64,000 bases of DNA. Origin: Enterococcus haemoperoxidus ATCC BAA-382. Lineage in GTDB: Bacteria > Bacillota > Bacilli > Lactobacillales > Enterococcaceae. Location: NCBI RefSeq assembly GCF_000407165.1, contig NZ_KE136480.1, positions 744,001-808,000 on the forward strand, given 5' to 3'. Below, piece after piece: positions 56,461-64,000 of this stretch. Position numbers and translations under genes: made by a program. How positions within the stretch are numbered: position 1 is the first letter of the stretch; every line of letters begins with the position of its first letter. The notes under the pieces were generated by a model. The model was not told the DNA's origin. It saw only the letters and a program-made list of their open reading frames with translations, and did not search any database.

Positions 56461-56871
56461 TTTCTATATAAAAAAGCAGAACAAATATAAATAGATAAGC
56501 AAATAGAATTTTAGCATTTTTTCGGAACTTTTTCCACAGGCAAATTGTGAATTGTGGAAAAAAAATTCACAGAGGGTTATAAACTTATCCACAACACGAA
56601 AACAAACAGTGGATTTCTTATTGTTATTTTATTTATCCACAACAGATTCTGCAAAACAAAACCAAGTAATCCAAGCTTTTTAGGAAGTTATACACAATAA
56701 AAAAATAAGATGTGCATAACTTTTTAACACCCTGTTTTTTTGTGTATAAACACTGAGAAAAGTAAAAATGAAATGGAGGCAGCAAAAAAACTATCCACAA
56801 GTTATCCCTAAAATTTTCCATTTTGTGGATAACTTATTTGATTAGGAGGAAAAATATTTCCTGAAAATTTA

Positions 56872-56901
56872 TTGACAAACTGACCCAATACTAGTTATAC
56901 T
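56872..56901 (+). promoter_or_regulatory. rpmH promoter
   Basis: TTGACA (56872-56877), 18-base spacer, TATACT (56896-56901), about 50 bases before rpmH. It overlaps the edge of the origin. Confidence 0.8.
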
Positions 56902-56958
56902 ATCAAAGTATGTCTATGTATTGATGGATAGTTACAATTTCAGGAGGTGGAACAAGAG

Positions 56959-57093
56959 ATGAAAAGAACGTATCAACCAAACAAACGCAAACGTCAAAAA
57001 GTTCACGGTTTCCGTAAACGCATGAGCACAAAAAATGGTCGCAACGTATTAGCGAGCAGACGTCGTAAAGGCAGAAAAGTTATTTCAGCATAA
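56959..57093 (+). CDS. rpmH: 50S ribosomal protein L34
   Basis: 44 aa, found by eye. [20 protein letters not shown] followed by [24 protein letters not shown], a complete and highly basic L34. ATG 56959 behind CAGGAGGTGG. It starts the rightward run of genes from the origin. A terminator follows, so rnpA is at least partly on a separate transcript, unlike species where the two overlap closely. Confidence 0.98.
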   Translation: MKRTYQPNKRKRQKVHGFRKRMSTKNGRNVLASRRRKGRKVISA

Positions 57094-57131
57094 TCTATGT
57101 TGACTTTAAATAACGAATCAAGTTTAAACTA

Positions 57132-57182
57132 AGAACCCTTTATTATCTTCACAATGTATGTGTGGAAATAATAAAGGGTTCT
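57132..57182 (+). terminator. rpmH terminator
   Basis: Perfect 15-bp stem AGAACCCTTTATTAT with its complement, 21-base loop, then TTTGTTG. Confidence 0.8.
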
Positions 57183-57547
57183 TTTGTTGTTCATCACTAG
57201 TGAATCACCAAACGCCTAACTCTGAAAAAATAGTGCAGTAATATTGAAATGTAACACTATTAATCAGATGAAGGTAACAGCAACATTCTAAATAAAACCC
57301 ATTTCATTTCAACCTCACCAATTTCTAAAAACTAAAATTTTAAAAATTAACCCCGCTACCTCAAAAAATCTTTCAATCCCGTAAAATAAAGTGAAAAAAA
57401 ACCAAAAAAATGATAAGATATGAAATTAGAGTCATTATCGCCAAAATCTCTAGATATTTTCCTTTAATTTTGCAAAAAAATGACTAAAATATGCTATCAT
57501 TGTAGAGTGAGTAAAAAAGAAAGATAGAAAGAAACAAAGGGATGCAG
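57183..57547 (+). other. rpmH-rnpA gap
   Basis: About 365 bases without a gene. A -10 candidate TATCAT (57495-57500) lies 48 bases before rnpA with TTGCAA upstream at a long spacing. The left part is AT-rich; I see nothing else. Confidence 0.5.
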
Positions 57548-57886
57548 ATGAAGAAATCCTATAGAGTAAAAAAAGAAAAAGAATTTCAAGCAGTATTTCA
57601 ACATAAACAGTCCTGTGCTAACCGAAGATTTGTCGTCTACGTATTAGAAAAGCCAGAACAAAAGCATTTTCGAGTAGGAATTTCTGTAGGGAAAAAAGTT
57701 GGGAATGCGGTTGTTAGAAATGCTGTAAAACGTAAAGTTCGTACGTCGATCTACCAGTTAAAAGAATCAATCGATCCAACTTGTGATTTTATTATCATCG
57801 CAAGACCTGGCGTCGAAAAGTTGACTTCTGAAGAAATTCATAGCAACGTGACGCATGTTTTAAAACTTGCAAAAATTTTGAAATAA
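57548..57886 (+). CDS. rnpA: Ribonuclease P protein component
   Basis: 112 aa from ATG 57548; AAAGG lies 8 bases upstream, a better fit than the ATG two codons earlier. YRVKKEKEFQAVFQ, RRFVVYVLEK and the RNR-type core VGISVGKKVGNAVVRNAVKRKVRTS. Protein partner of the RNase P RNA in 5' tRNA maturation. 15 bases before yidC, so co-transcribed with it and jag. Confidence 0.96.
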   Translation: MKKSYRVKKEKEFQAVFQHKQSCANRRFVVYVLEKPEQKHFRVGISVGKKVGNAVVRNAVKRKVRTSIYQLKESIDPTCDFIIIARPGVEKLTSEEIHSNVTHVLKLAKILK

Positions 57887-57901
57887 GAGAGGAACAGTTT
57901 T

Positions 57902-58729
57902 GTGAAGAAGTATAAACGCCTATTATTGATGGCAGGTTTAGTGACACTTGTTTTGGTGTTGTCTGCCTGTGGAACAGCCCCGATCAACGAGAGTAGTACA
58001 GGAATTTGGGACCGCTATATTGTCTATTATTTCGCTGAAGCAATTAAATTTTTATCCATTTCAGCAAATACTGGTATCGGGATCATCCTATTTACATTAG
58101 TAATCAGAATCATTTTATTACCATTAATGCATTTCCAAACGAAAAGCATGCGTAAGACTCAAGAATTACAACCAAAATTAAAAGCGCTACAAAAACAATA
58201 TTCATCAAAAGATCCAGAAACACAACGTTTATTCCGTGAAGAGCAGCAAAAATTATATGCCGAAAATAACGTAAACCCCTATGCTGGATGTTTACCATTG
58301 TTGATTCAAATGCCGATCATGATGGCGCTGTATCAATCAATTTCACGTGTACCAGAATTGAAGCAGGGAAGTTTTATGTGGCTGAACTTAGGCCAACCCG
58401 ATCCATATCTGATTTTACCTATTTTAGCGGCTGTCTTTACATTTGCCAGCAGCTACTTGACTAGCATGAGCCAAATAGAATCAAATGCTTCACTTAAAAT
58501 CATGAACTTCGTAATGCCGGTTATGATTTTTGTAATGGGTATGAGCTTAGCCAGCGGATTATCACTTTACTGGGTGGTTTCTAATGCTTTCCAAGTTGGT
58601 CAAACATTATTGATCAATAACCCATTCAAAATCCGTAAAGAGCGTGCAGAAGCTGAACGACAAGTGAAAGAACGCGAACGAGCATTGAAGAAAGCAATGA
58701 ATCCTAAGAAAAAAAATAAGAAAAAATAA
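57902..58729 (+). CDS. yidC: Membrane protein insertase YidC (lipoprotein form)
   Basis: 275 aa from GTG 57902 (GAGAGG upstream). Signal peptide with lipobox LSACG (Cys at about residue 23), five membrane helices of the Oxa1/YidC core (IILFTLVIRIILLPL, PLLIQMPIMMALYQS, LILPILAAVFTFASSYL, FVMPVMIFVMGMSLASGLSLYWVVSNAFQ) with the conserved Arg in VIRIIL, and a basic C-terminal tail. Inserts membrane proteins with or without SecYEG. Followed after 15 bases by jag, as usual. Confidence 0.96.
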   Translation: MKKYKRLLLMAGLVTLVLVLSACGTAPINESSTGIWDRYIVYYFAEAIKFLSISANTGIGIILFTLVIRIILLPLMHFQTKSMRKTQELQPKLKALQKQYSSKDPETQRLFREEQQKLYAENNVNPYAGCLPLLIQMPIMMALYQSISRVPELKQGSFMWLNLGQPDPYLILPILAAVFTFASSYLTSMSQIESNASLKIMNFVMPVMIFVMGMSLASGLSLYWVVSNAFQVGQTLLINNPFKIRKERAEAERQVKERERALKKAMNPKKKNKKK

Positions 58730-58744
58730 AAGGAGGTTTTCCAG

Positions 58745-59518
58745 ATGCCGGTATATGAGGGAAACACAATTGAAGAAGCAACAACTAAGGGCTTACACGC
58801 ACTGAATTTGTCAAAAGAAGAAGTAGAGATCAAGGTGATCGCAGACGCTAAGAAAGGTTTCTTGGGTTTGGGTAAAAAACTTGCTCAAGTTTCGATTGAA
58901 CCTACTGTCAGTGAGCAAATCACAGAAGCAGTTGCACAGACAGTTGAAGATATCATTGTGACAGATGAGGAAGTAAAAGTAGAAACAGCTGTTGAAGAAT
59001 TATTAGCTGCCAAAACCTCAGATTCCTCTCAACCAAAAATCTTGGAAAACCTAGAAGATGAAGAAGCCATCACTGAATTAGCGATGTATTTAACAACAAT
59101 TTCAAAAGAATTGAATGCACCAGCATTAGTCCGCTTAGAACGTAAAGATGGTTTGTTAGTTTTCCATTTAGATACAGATAAACAGGGAATCTTGATCGGA
59201 AAACACGGAAAAGTCTTAAATGCACTGCAATATTTAGCCCAAGTTTTTGTTCATCGTGTTGCAGAAAACAAGTTGTCTGTTGTGGTAAATGTGGGTGATT
59301 ATCGTGAAAAACGTCAAGCAATCTTGCAACGTTTAGCAGAAAGAACGGCAGAAAAAGTCAAACAAACTGGTCGACCTGTTTTTCTAGAACCAATGCCTGC
59401 ATTTGAACGAAAACAAATTCACTTTACCTTGAGCAAAGATGATCATATCAAAACACATTCAGAAGGCGATGAACCGTATCGTTATTTGGTTGTTGAACCT
59501 GCGAAAAAATATTATTAA
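58745..59518 (+). CDS. jag: RNA-binding protein Jag (KhpB/EloR-type)
   Basis: 257 aa. Jag_N domain (MPVYEGNTIEEATTKGLHALNLSKEEVEIKV, with FLGLGKKLA), an acidic linker, KH domain (LIGKHGKVLNALQYL, residues about 150-165) and C-terminal R3H (LNVGDY...RLAERTAEK, HFTLSKDDHIKTHSEGDEPYRYLVVEP). Works with KhpA on RNA and is tied to cell elongation and division in streptococci. AGGAGG 9 bases before ATG 58745. A terminator follows. Confidence 0.95.
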   Translation: MPVYEGNTIEEATTKGLHALNLSKEEVEIKVIADAKKGFLGLGKKLAQVSIEPTVSEQITEAVAQTVEDIIVTDEEVKVETAVEELLAAKTSDSSQPKILENLEDEEAITELAMYLTTISKELNAPALVRLERKDGLLVFHLDTDKQGILIGKHGKVLNALQYLAQVFVHRVAENKLSVVVNVGDYREKRQAILQRLAERTAEKVKQTGRPVFLEPMPAFERKQIHFTLSKDDHIKTHSEGDEPYRYLVVEPAKKYY

Positions 59519-59527
59519 ACAATAGAT

Positions 59528-59571
59528 AATGCTCCTTTAAAAAGTAATTTTTTTAAAGGAGCATTTATTGT
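59528..59571 (+). terminator. jag terminator
   Basis: AATGCTCCTTTAAAAA pairs with TTTTTAAAGGAGCATT, loop GTAATT, then TATTGTTT. Confidence 0.85.
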
Positions 59572-59600
59572 TTGTTTAGATAGTTCTTCAAAAAAATACA

Positions 59601-59629
59601 TTGACAAACACAGTTAAACAAAGTATATT
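59601..59629 (+). promoter_or_regulatory. Consensus promoter of the candidate small RNA
   Basis: TTGACA (59601-59606), exactly 17 bases, TATATT (59624-59629). The strongest promoter match in this gap, with no gene of its own downstream on this strand until mnmE, beyond a terminator. Confidence 0.8.
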
Positions 59630-59635
59630 TTAAAC

Positions 59636-59730
59636 GAAATCATTCTTATCAACGTACAAAATACGATGATAAAGTAGTTGGAGCAGTCGTGCTTCTTCCA
59701 GCCTGGTTCTTTTAGAATCAGGTTTTTTAT
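59636..59730 (+). ncRNA. Candidate small RNA of about 95 nt
   Basis: Starts about 7 bases after TATATT. Hairpin 1: TTATCA(a)CGTA and TACG(a)TGATAA (59646-59672). Hairpin 2: TTGGAGCA and TGCTTCTTCCA (about 59678-59700). Hairpin 3 is the terminator: CCTGGTTCT with AGAATCAGG (59702-59722), then TTTTTT. No open frame with a binding site. Not a T-box, CRISPR or known riboswitch I can name. Role unknown. Confidence 0.6.
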
Positions 59731-59752
59731 TCTGCTAAAAAACAGAAAGAAA

Positions 59753-59796
59753 AAAGTGACCGAGACATAACTCTGTGAGTCATATCCCAGTCACAT
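59753..59796 (-). terminator. Dispersed hairpin terminator, second copy
   Basis: Minus strand GTGACTGGGATATGACTC...GAGTTATGTCTCGGTCAC, then TTTTTT. Matches the copy after rplI with paired changes in the stem. Confidence 0.75.
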
Positions 59797-59999
59797 GGAA
59801 TCCAGATAAACAGTGGGCCAAAAGCAACTACTACGCTTTACTCACATCAAGTTCAAAGTGTTAAAGCGCTGAGTTTTGAAGGCTTCGGAAATAAGCTGAA
59901 ATTGTTGTGAAACACAGTGAGATATGAACTGATATCGGAGAATACCTCTTTAGTTCTTAGAGTTAAACTGTTCTGTCCCAATCTCTCTTTGAAGTACAT

Positions 60000-60341
60000 T
60001 TAGCCAATATTTGTCTGTGTAAACTGAACGACCGTTCCATAAGCAAATATCTCAACGACCCATTTTCCTTGATATTCCACATATTTTTCTTCAAAATGAC
60101 AATTGATTACAGCATCTGCTTCATATTCAAACGCAATCACTTTCAACTGACGGTAAACACCGCTGAAAACATCATTTGGATTGACATCTGGTGAAAATAA
60201 ATCTGTCTCGATTCGATCTGTCGCAAAAACAATATCTCGAACGATATACTTTTTATTAACATTTCCTGTAGATAATGTGATTCCACTTAAACGATTTTCT
60301 AATTCTTGTTCATCGAATTCTTCTTTTTTTATTCGTTTCAT
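60000..60341 (-). CDS. Unknown YbjQ-like protein
   Basis: 113 aa, ATG 60341 behind GGAGG. Residues about 35-113 (VRDIVFATDRIETDLFSPDVNPNDVFSGVYRQLKVIAFEYEADAVINCHFEE, then FAYGTVVQF) resemble the YbjQ/UPF0145 fold, a small heavy-metal-binding-like domain that forms a pentamer, but lack the usual N-terminal Gly-rich strand, so the match is loose. Soluble, no signal. Alone on the minus strand among rightward genes. Confidence 0.5.
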   Translation of the reverse strand: MKRIKKEEFDEQELENRLSGITLSTGNVNKKYIVRDIVFATDRIETDLFSPDVNPNDVFSGVYRQLKVIAFEYEADAVINCHFEEKYVEYQGKWVVEIFAYGTVVQFTQTNIG

Positions 60342-60653
60342 TATAGGAACCTCCTTGCCTTATATAAGTTTATTTTAAAGATAAACCAGAAGAAATGCAA
60401 AGTTAACGAACGATTTTAGTAAATAAACAATCTTGCGAAAAATATAAAAATATGCTATTCTATGTCAAGAAATTAATAGGAATTGATGCAGTGAAAGTGC
60501 TAGATCCAACCTGAAAAAATAGGGGTGGAGTGGGCGCTTTTTTTGTAGCCAAAAATTGATTTATACATAGTTAAAAAAGTTAGGTGTTGCTTAACGTAGT
60601 AAGTATTACGCGAAAAACAGCTCAATTCAATAACGAAAGGAAGTCAGTCAAAC
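60342..60653 (+). other. Leader region of mnmE
   Basis: 312 bases. Promoter TTGCGA (60433-60438), 17 bases, TATTCT (60456-60461); about 20 bases later a long hairpin and T-run (60485-60548). The remaining 105 bases to mnmE have no clear second promoter. Confidence 0.6.
60468..60549 (+). ncRNA. Hairpin leader or short RNA before mnmE
   Basis: AAAGTGCTAGATCCAACCT pairs with AGGGGTGGAGTGGGCGCTTT over 19 positions with three mismatches and several G-U pairs, followed by TTTTTTTG. It looks like an intrinsic terminator within 80 bases of the start. Either an attenuator for mnmE or a separate short RNA. Confidence 0.5.
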
Positions 60654-62051
60654 ATGCAACAAATAACATTAGAATTTGATACAATCGCCGCAATTTCAAC
60701 GCCTCCTGGCGAAGGAGCAATCAGTATTGTTCGCTTAAGTGGCGATGAAGCAGTTGCTATTGCAGATAAAGTTTACCGTTCTGGCAGTAAGCAATTATTA
60801 GATGTTCCCTCTCATACGATTCATTATGGTCATATTCTTGATCCTAAAGATGATAGTTTGCTGGATGAAGTGATGGTATCTGTCATGCGGGCACCAAAAA
60901 CGTTTACCAGAGAAGATGTCGTTGAAATAAACTGTCATGGCGGAATTGTCGTTGTCAACCAATTATTGCAGCTATTGTTAAGAGAAGGTGCACGTTTGGC
61001 TGAACCAGGCGAATTTACGAAACGAGCGTTTCTAAATGGTCGAATGGATCTATCTCAAGCAGAAGCTGTGATGGACTTGATTCGGGCGAAAACGGATCGA
61101 GCGATGCATGTTGCGTTAGATCAATTAGATGGCAATTTATCTTCTTTGATCCGCTCATTAAGACAGGAAATCTTAGAAACTTTGGCCCAGGTCGAAGTAA
61201 ATATCGATTATCCTGAATATGATGATGTAGAGGAATTAACGACGAAATTATTGCTTGAAAAAGCTGGATTTGTTAAAGCTCAGATCGAAGGATTACTAAC
61301 AACAGCGAAACAAGGGAAAATTTTGCGCGAAGGTTTAAGCACAGCGATTATCGGTCGTCCAAACGTTGGAAAATCTAGTCTACTGAATCATTTATTACGG
61401 GAAGAAAAAGCGATCGTAACAGATATTGCCGGAACGACACGTGATGTTATCGAAGAATACGTCAACGTTCGTGGAGTACCACTGAAATTGATCGATACAG
61501 CTGGTATTAGAGAAACAGAAGATATTGTGGAACGAATCGGCGTAGAACGTAGCCGTAAAGCATTAGCTGAATCTGATTTGATTTTGCTAGTTCTGAATCA
61601 AAATGAGCCATTAACAAATGAAGATCGTCAATTGTTAGTAGCAACAGATGGGTTAAAGCGCGTGATTTTACTGAATAAAATGGATTTACCTTCTCAATTA
61701 AATCGAGAAGAATTAAAACAGCTCGTTAAAGATGAAGAAATTTTACCCGTATCTGTTTTATCTAATACTGGGATGGAACAACTAGAATTAAAAATCGCAG
61801 ACTTATTTTTCGGCGGGCAAACAGGGGAAAAAGATGCCACATACGTATCTAATACCCGCCATATCGCATTACTAGATCAGGCAGCTATAGCGCTGGATGA
61901 AGTGATTCGAGGAATCGAAGCTGGAATGCCGGTCGATCTCGTTCAAATGGATATGACACGCTGCTGGGATTTTTTAGGTGAAATCGTCGGTGACAGTGTC
62001 CAAGATGAACTGATCACTCAATTATTCAGTCAATTTTGTTTAGGGAAATAG
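60654..62051 (+). CDS. mnmE: tRNA modification GTPase MnmE
   Basis: 465 aa. N-terminal tetrahydrofolate domain ([22 protein letters not shown]), helical domain with the G domain inserted: [17 protein letters not shown] (G1), DIAGTTRD (G2), [13 protein letters not shown] (G3), LNKMDL (G4), and the C-terminal CLGK with catalytic Cys. With MnmG it adds the carboxymethylaminomethyl group at U34 of tRNAs. Also called trmE. mnmG follows 13 bases later. RBS GAAAGGAAG. Confidence 0.97.
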   Translation: MQQITLEFDTIAAISTPPGEGAISIVRLSGDEAVAIADKVYRSGSKQLLDVPSHTIHYGHILDPKDDSLLDEVMVSVMRAPKTFTREDVVEINCHGGIVVVNQLLQLLLREGARLAEPGEFTKRAFLNGRMDLSQAEAVMDLIRAKTDRAMHVALDQLDGNLSSLIRSLRQEILETLAQVEVNIDYPEYDDVEELTTKLLLEKAGFVKAQIEGLLTTAKQGKILREGLSTAIIGRPNVGKSSLLNHLLREEKAIVTDIAGTTRDVIEEYVNVRGVPLKLIDTAGIRETEDIVERIGVERSRKALAESDLILLVLNQNEPLTNEDRQLLVATDGLKRVILLNKMDLPSQLNREELKQLVKDEEILPVSVLSNTGMEQLELKIADLFFGGQTGEKDATYVSNTRHIALLDQAAIALDEVIRGIEAGMPVDLVQMDMTRCWDFLGEIVGDSVQDELITQLFSQFCLGK

Positions 62052-62064
62052 AGAGGAAGAGTCG

Positions 62065-63969
62065 ATGAATCAATTTAAAGCAGAATCTTATGACGTAATT
62101 GTAGTCGGAGCAGGCCATGCCGGTTCAGAAGCAGCCTTAGCATCCGCTCGTATGGGCAGTAAAACACTGCTACTAACAATCAATTTAGATATGGTGGCCT
62201 TTATGCCATGTAATCCGTCTGTGGGAGGGCCAGCAAAAGGCGTCGTTGTGCGAGAAATCGATGCGTTAGGCGGCGAAATGGGTCACAATATAGACAAAAC
62301 ATACATCCAAATGCGGATGCTAAACACTGGAAAAGGTCCGGCCGTTCGCGCGTTGCGCGCCCAAGCGGATAAACACGCTTACGCAACAGAAATGAAGCAC
62401 ACAATCGAGCGGACGGACAACTTATCATTACGTCAAGGAATCGTTGAACGCTTGATCGTAGAAGATGGTATTTGTAAAGGCGTTATCACAACAACAGGTG
62501 CACAATATCAAAGTAAAGCCGTGATTATTACAGCAGGAACAGCTCTTCGCGGAGAAATCATTATCGGTGAACTAAAATATTCTTCAGGACCCAACAATTC
62601 ATTACCGTCAATTGGTTTAGCGGATCATCTTAAAGAACTTGGACTTGAAATGGATCGTTTCAAAACAGGAACACCACCACGTGTGAAATCTAGTACGATC
62701 GATTATTCTGTGACAGAAGAACAGCCTGGTGATGAACAACCAAATCACTTTAGTTTTAGTACACCGGATAGTGCTTATAATTTAGATCAACGTTCTTGTT
62801 GGTTGACTTACACAAATGAAGGAACGCATGAAATCATCCAAGACAATCTGCATCGTGCACCGATGTTTACAGGAATCGTCGAAGGAGTTGGCGCTCGTTA
62901 TTGTCCTTCGATCGAAGATAAAATCGTTCGTTTTTCTGACAAGCCTCGCCATCAACTATTTTTGGAGCCAGAAGGATTGAACACAGAAGAAGTTTACGTT
63001 CAAGGACTGTCTACTTCATTACCAGAAGATGTCCAAACGGATATCTTACATTCAATTGCTGGTTTAGAAAAAGCTGAAATGATGCGTACTGGTTATGCGA
63101 TCGAATATGATGTTGTCGTGCCGCATCAATTACGTCCAACCTTAGAAACTAAAGTTATCGATGGTTTATTTACGGCTGGACAAACAAATGGTACAAGCGG
63201 CTACGAAGAAGCAGCAGGCCAAGGCCTAATTGCAGGAATCAATGCAGCTTTAAAAGTCCAAGATAAAGAACCTTTCGTGATGAAACGCAGCGATGGTTAT
63301 ATCGGTGTTATGATCGATGATTTAGTGACAAAAGGAACCAATGAACCGTATCGTTTACTAACATCAAGAGCAGAATATCGTTTGATTTTACGCCACGACA
63401 ATGCAGATTTACGTTTAACAGAGCAAGGGTATGAAATTGGACTAGTCAAAGAAGACCAATACGCAGCTTATCTTGAAAAGAAAAAAGCGGTTGAAGCAGA
63501 AATTGCTCGCTTGAATTCAGTCAGAGTGAAGCCTACAGCGGACGTACAAGCGTTTTTAGAAGCGAAAGGTTCTGTTCCGCTGAAAGATGGGGTCCTAGCC
63601 GGAGACTTCTTAAAACGCCCAGAAATGAGCTATCATGAAGTGACACAATTTATCCCATCTTCTGAGGTAGAATTAGATGATAAAGTCATTGAGCAAGTTG
63701 AAATTCAACTAAAATATGAAGGTTATATAAAAAAAGCTTTGGAAAAAGTCGATAAATTAAAACGTATGGAAGCCAAACGAATTCCAGAAAATATCGATTA
63801 TGCTGCAATCAATGGTTTGGCTACTGAAGCAAAACAAAAATTGCAAAAAATTCAACCAGAAACGATTGCCCAAGCAAGTCGAATCAGTGGTGTCAATCCA
63901 GCTGACGTATCGATTTTGATGGTTTATATCGAACAGGGTAAGATAGCAAAGGTAACTAAAACAAACTAA
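62065..63969 (+). CDS. mnmG: tRNA modification enzyme MnmG (GidA)
   Basis: 634 aa, complete. FAD-binding [28 protein letters not shown] at the start, [25 protein letters not shown] with the catalytic Cys, [60 protein letters not shown] and [21 protein letters not shown]-terminal helical domain ends [22 protein letters not shown]. Forms a complex with MnmE for U34 modification. AGAGGAAG precedes ATG 62065. Confidence 0.98.
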   Translation: MNQFKAESYDVIVVGAGHAGSEAALASARMGSKTLLLTINLDMVAFMPCNPSVGGPAKGVVVREIDALGGEMGHNIDKTYIQMRMLNTGKGPAVRALRAQADKHAYATEMKHTIERTDNLSLRQGIVERLIVEDGICKGVITTTGAQYQSKAVIITAGTALRGEIIIGELKYSSGPNNSLPSIGLADHLKELGLEMDRFKTGTPPRVKSSTIDYSVTEEQPGDEQPNHFSFSTPDSAYNLDQRSCWLTYTNEGTHEIIQDNLHRAPMFTGIVEGVGARYCPSIEDKIVRFSDKPRHQLFLEPEGLNTEEVYVQGLSTSLPEDVQTDILHSIAGLEKAEMMRTGYAIEYDVVVPHQLRPTLETKVIDGLFTAGQTNGTSGYEEAAGQGLIAGINAALKVQDKEPFVMKRSDGYIGVMIDDLVTKGTNEPYRLLTSRAEYRLILRHDNADLRLTEQGYEIGLVKEDQYAAYLEKKKAVEAEIARLNSVRVKPTADVQAFLEAKGSVPLKDGVLAGDFLKRPEMSYHEVTQFIPSSEVELDDKVIEQVEIQLKYEGYIKKALEKVDKLKRMEAKRIPENIDYAAINGLATEAKQKLQKIQPETIAQASRISGVNPADVSILMVYIEQGKIAKVTKTN

Positions 63970-63974
63970 ACAAC

Positions 63975-64000
63975 AAAAAACCACCCTATAGCGAATAGGG
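63975..64000 (+). terminator. Partial terminator after mnmG
   Basis: AAAAAACCACCCTAT, loop, ATAGGG at the very end of the window; the second arm and T-run would lie beyond it. Confidence 0.6.

Larger units (their letters stand above)
56084..56958. other. oriC, upstream (rpmH-dnaA) part
   Basis: 875 bases without a gene. DnaA boxes TTATCCACA at 56585-56593 and 56633-56641 (perfect), CTATCCACA at 56791-56799 and TGTGGATAA at 56824-56832 on the other strand, plus near matches such as TTTTCCACA at 56528. AT-rich, with the dnaA leader and two repeat copies on the left and the rpmH promoter on the right. Confidence 0.85.
59519..59999. other. jag to unknown-gene gap with a small RNA and repeat terminator
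   Basis: 481 bases: the jag terminator, a consensus promoter with a short structured RNA (59601-59728), the dispersed hairpin terminator (59753-59796, serving the minus-strand gene), and about 200 bases (59797-59999) in which I see nothing coding. Confidence 0.6.

Noticed and set aside
58337-58355. Additional parS site in yidC (TTTCACGTGTACC)
   Set aside because: Only the central CACGTG half matches; the outer bases do not.
59636-59730. T-box or known riboswitch
   Set aside because: No T-box sequence, and no mnmE or amino acid gene directly follows; the transcript ends at a terminator.
60590-60615. Zur-like palindrome CGTAGTAAGTATTACG upstream of mnmE
   Set aside because: Spacing is 16 instead of 13 bases between ends and the centre does not match; mnmE is not a zinc gene.

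Overview
The window is the replication-origin region of a low-GC Gram-positive chromosome, most likely an Enterococcus related to E. faecalis. The evidence is the gene order rpsR-ssb-rpsF, gyrA-gyrB-recF-yaaA, dnaN-dnaA-oriC-rpmH-rnpA-yidC-jag and mnmE-mnmG, an ArpU-type phage regulator (a family first named in Enterococcus), a full set of menaquinone genes, and TTTTAAAAGC-bounded intergenic repeats. Species cannot be fixed from this sequence. Genes left of oriC (about 54.5-56.9 kb) run mostly leftward and genes right of it rightward, so nearly everything is co-directional with replication.

Bases 1-21903 (minus strand) hold a phage tail module under an ArpU-family late regulator: three small proteins, a 440-aa tail-tube candidate, a tail-assembly chaperone pair joined by a -1 frameshift site (T_TTT_TTC), a 1492-aa tape measure with nine 67-residue repeats, a cysteine-rich distal tail protein, three paralogous cysteine-rich tail proteins, a carbohydrate-binding-like protein, a tail lysin/Tal fusion and tail-tip proteins cut by the left edge. 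No terminase, portal, capsid, head-tail connector or integrase lies between the regulator and the tail genes. A long-tailed, non-contractile, capsid-less particle (F-type tailocin-like) is the best reading, but the left boundary is unseen. A lipoprotein cassette with its own promoter and terminator, reading the other way, splits the late operon; an ISL3-family IS has landed in the loop of that cassette's terminator. Three copies of a 52-base promoter module, two after arpU and one before the tape measure gene, would let the regulator drive both halves.

Bases 22 to 54 kb are ordinary chromosome: a DUF421/DUF3290 membrane pair, a DegV protein, purA, an AmiS/UreI-type channel, dnaB, rplI, gdpP, rpsR-ssb-rpsF, an acyl-CoA synthetase, the menaquinone genes menB-E-F-D-H plus menC, a zinc-binding lipoprotein AdcA behind a Zur-type operator, small unknown genes, a hotdog thioesterase that could be the missing DHNA-CoA thioesterase, gyrA, gyrB, recF, yaaA and a PadR/DUF2812 pair. 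Three parS sites lie at 30.9, 31.9 and 38.5 kb.

Bases 54 to 64 kb hold dnaN, dnaA and a two-part origin, then rpmH, rnpA, yidC, jag, a candidate small RNA, a short unknown gene, a hairpin leader and mnmE-mnmG. A structured repeat of about 121 bp sits directly before the ribosome binding site of several minus-strand genes (two tail genes, rplI, menC, menB as four tandem copies, dnaA); paired changes between copies show that its fold, not its sequence, is conserved.
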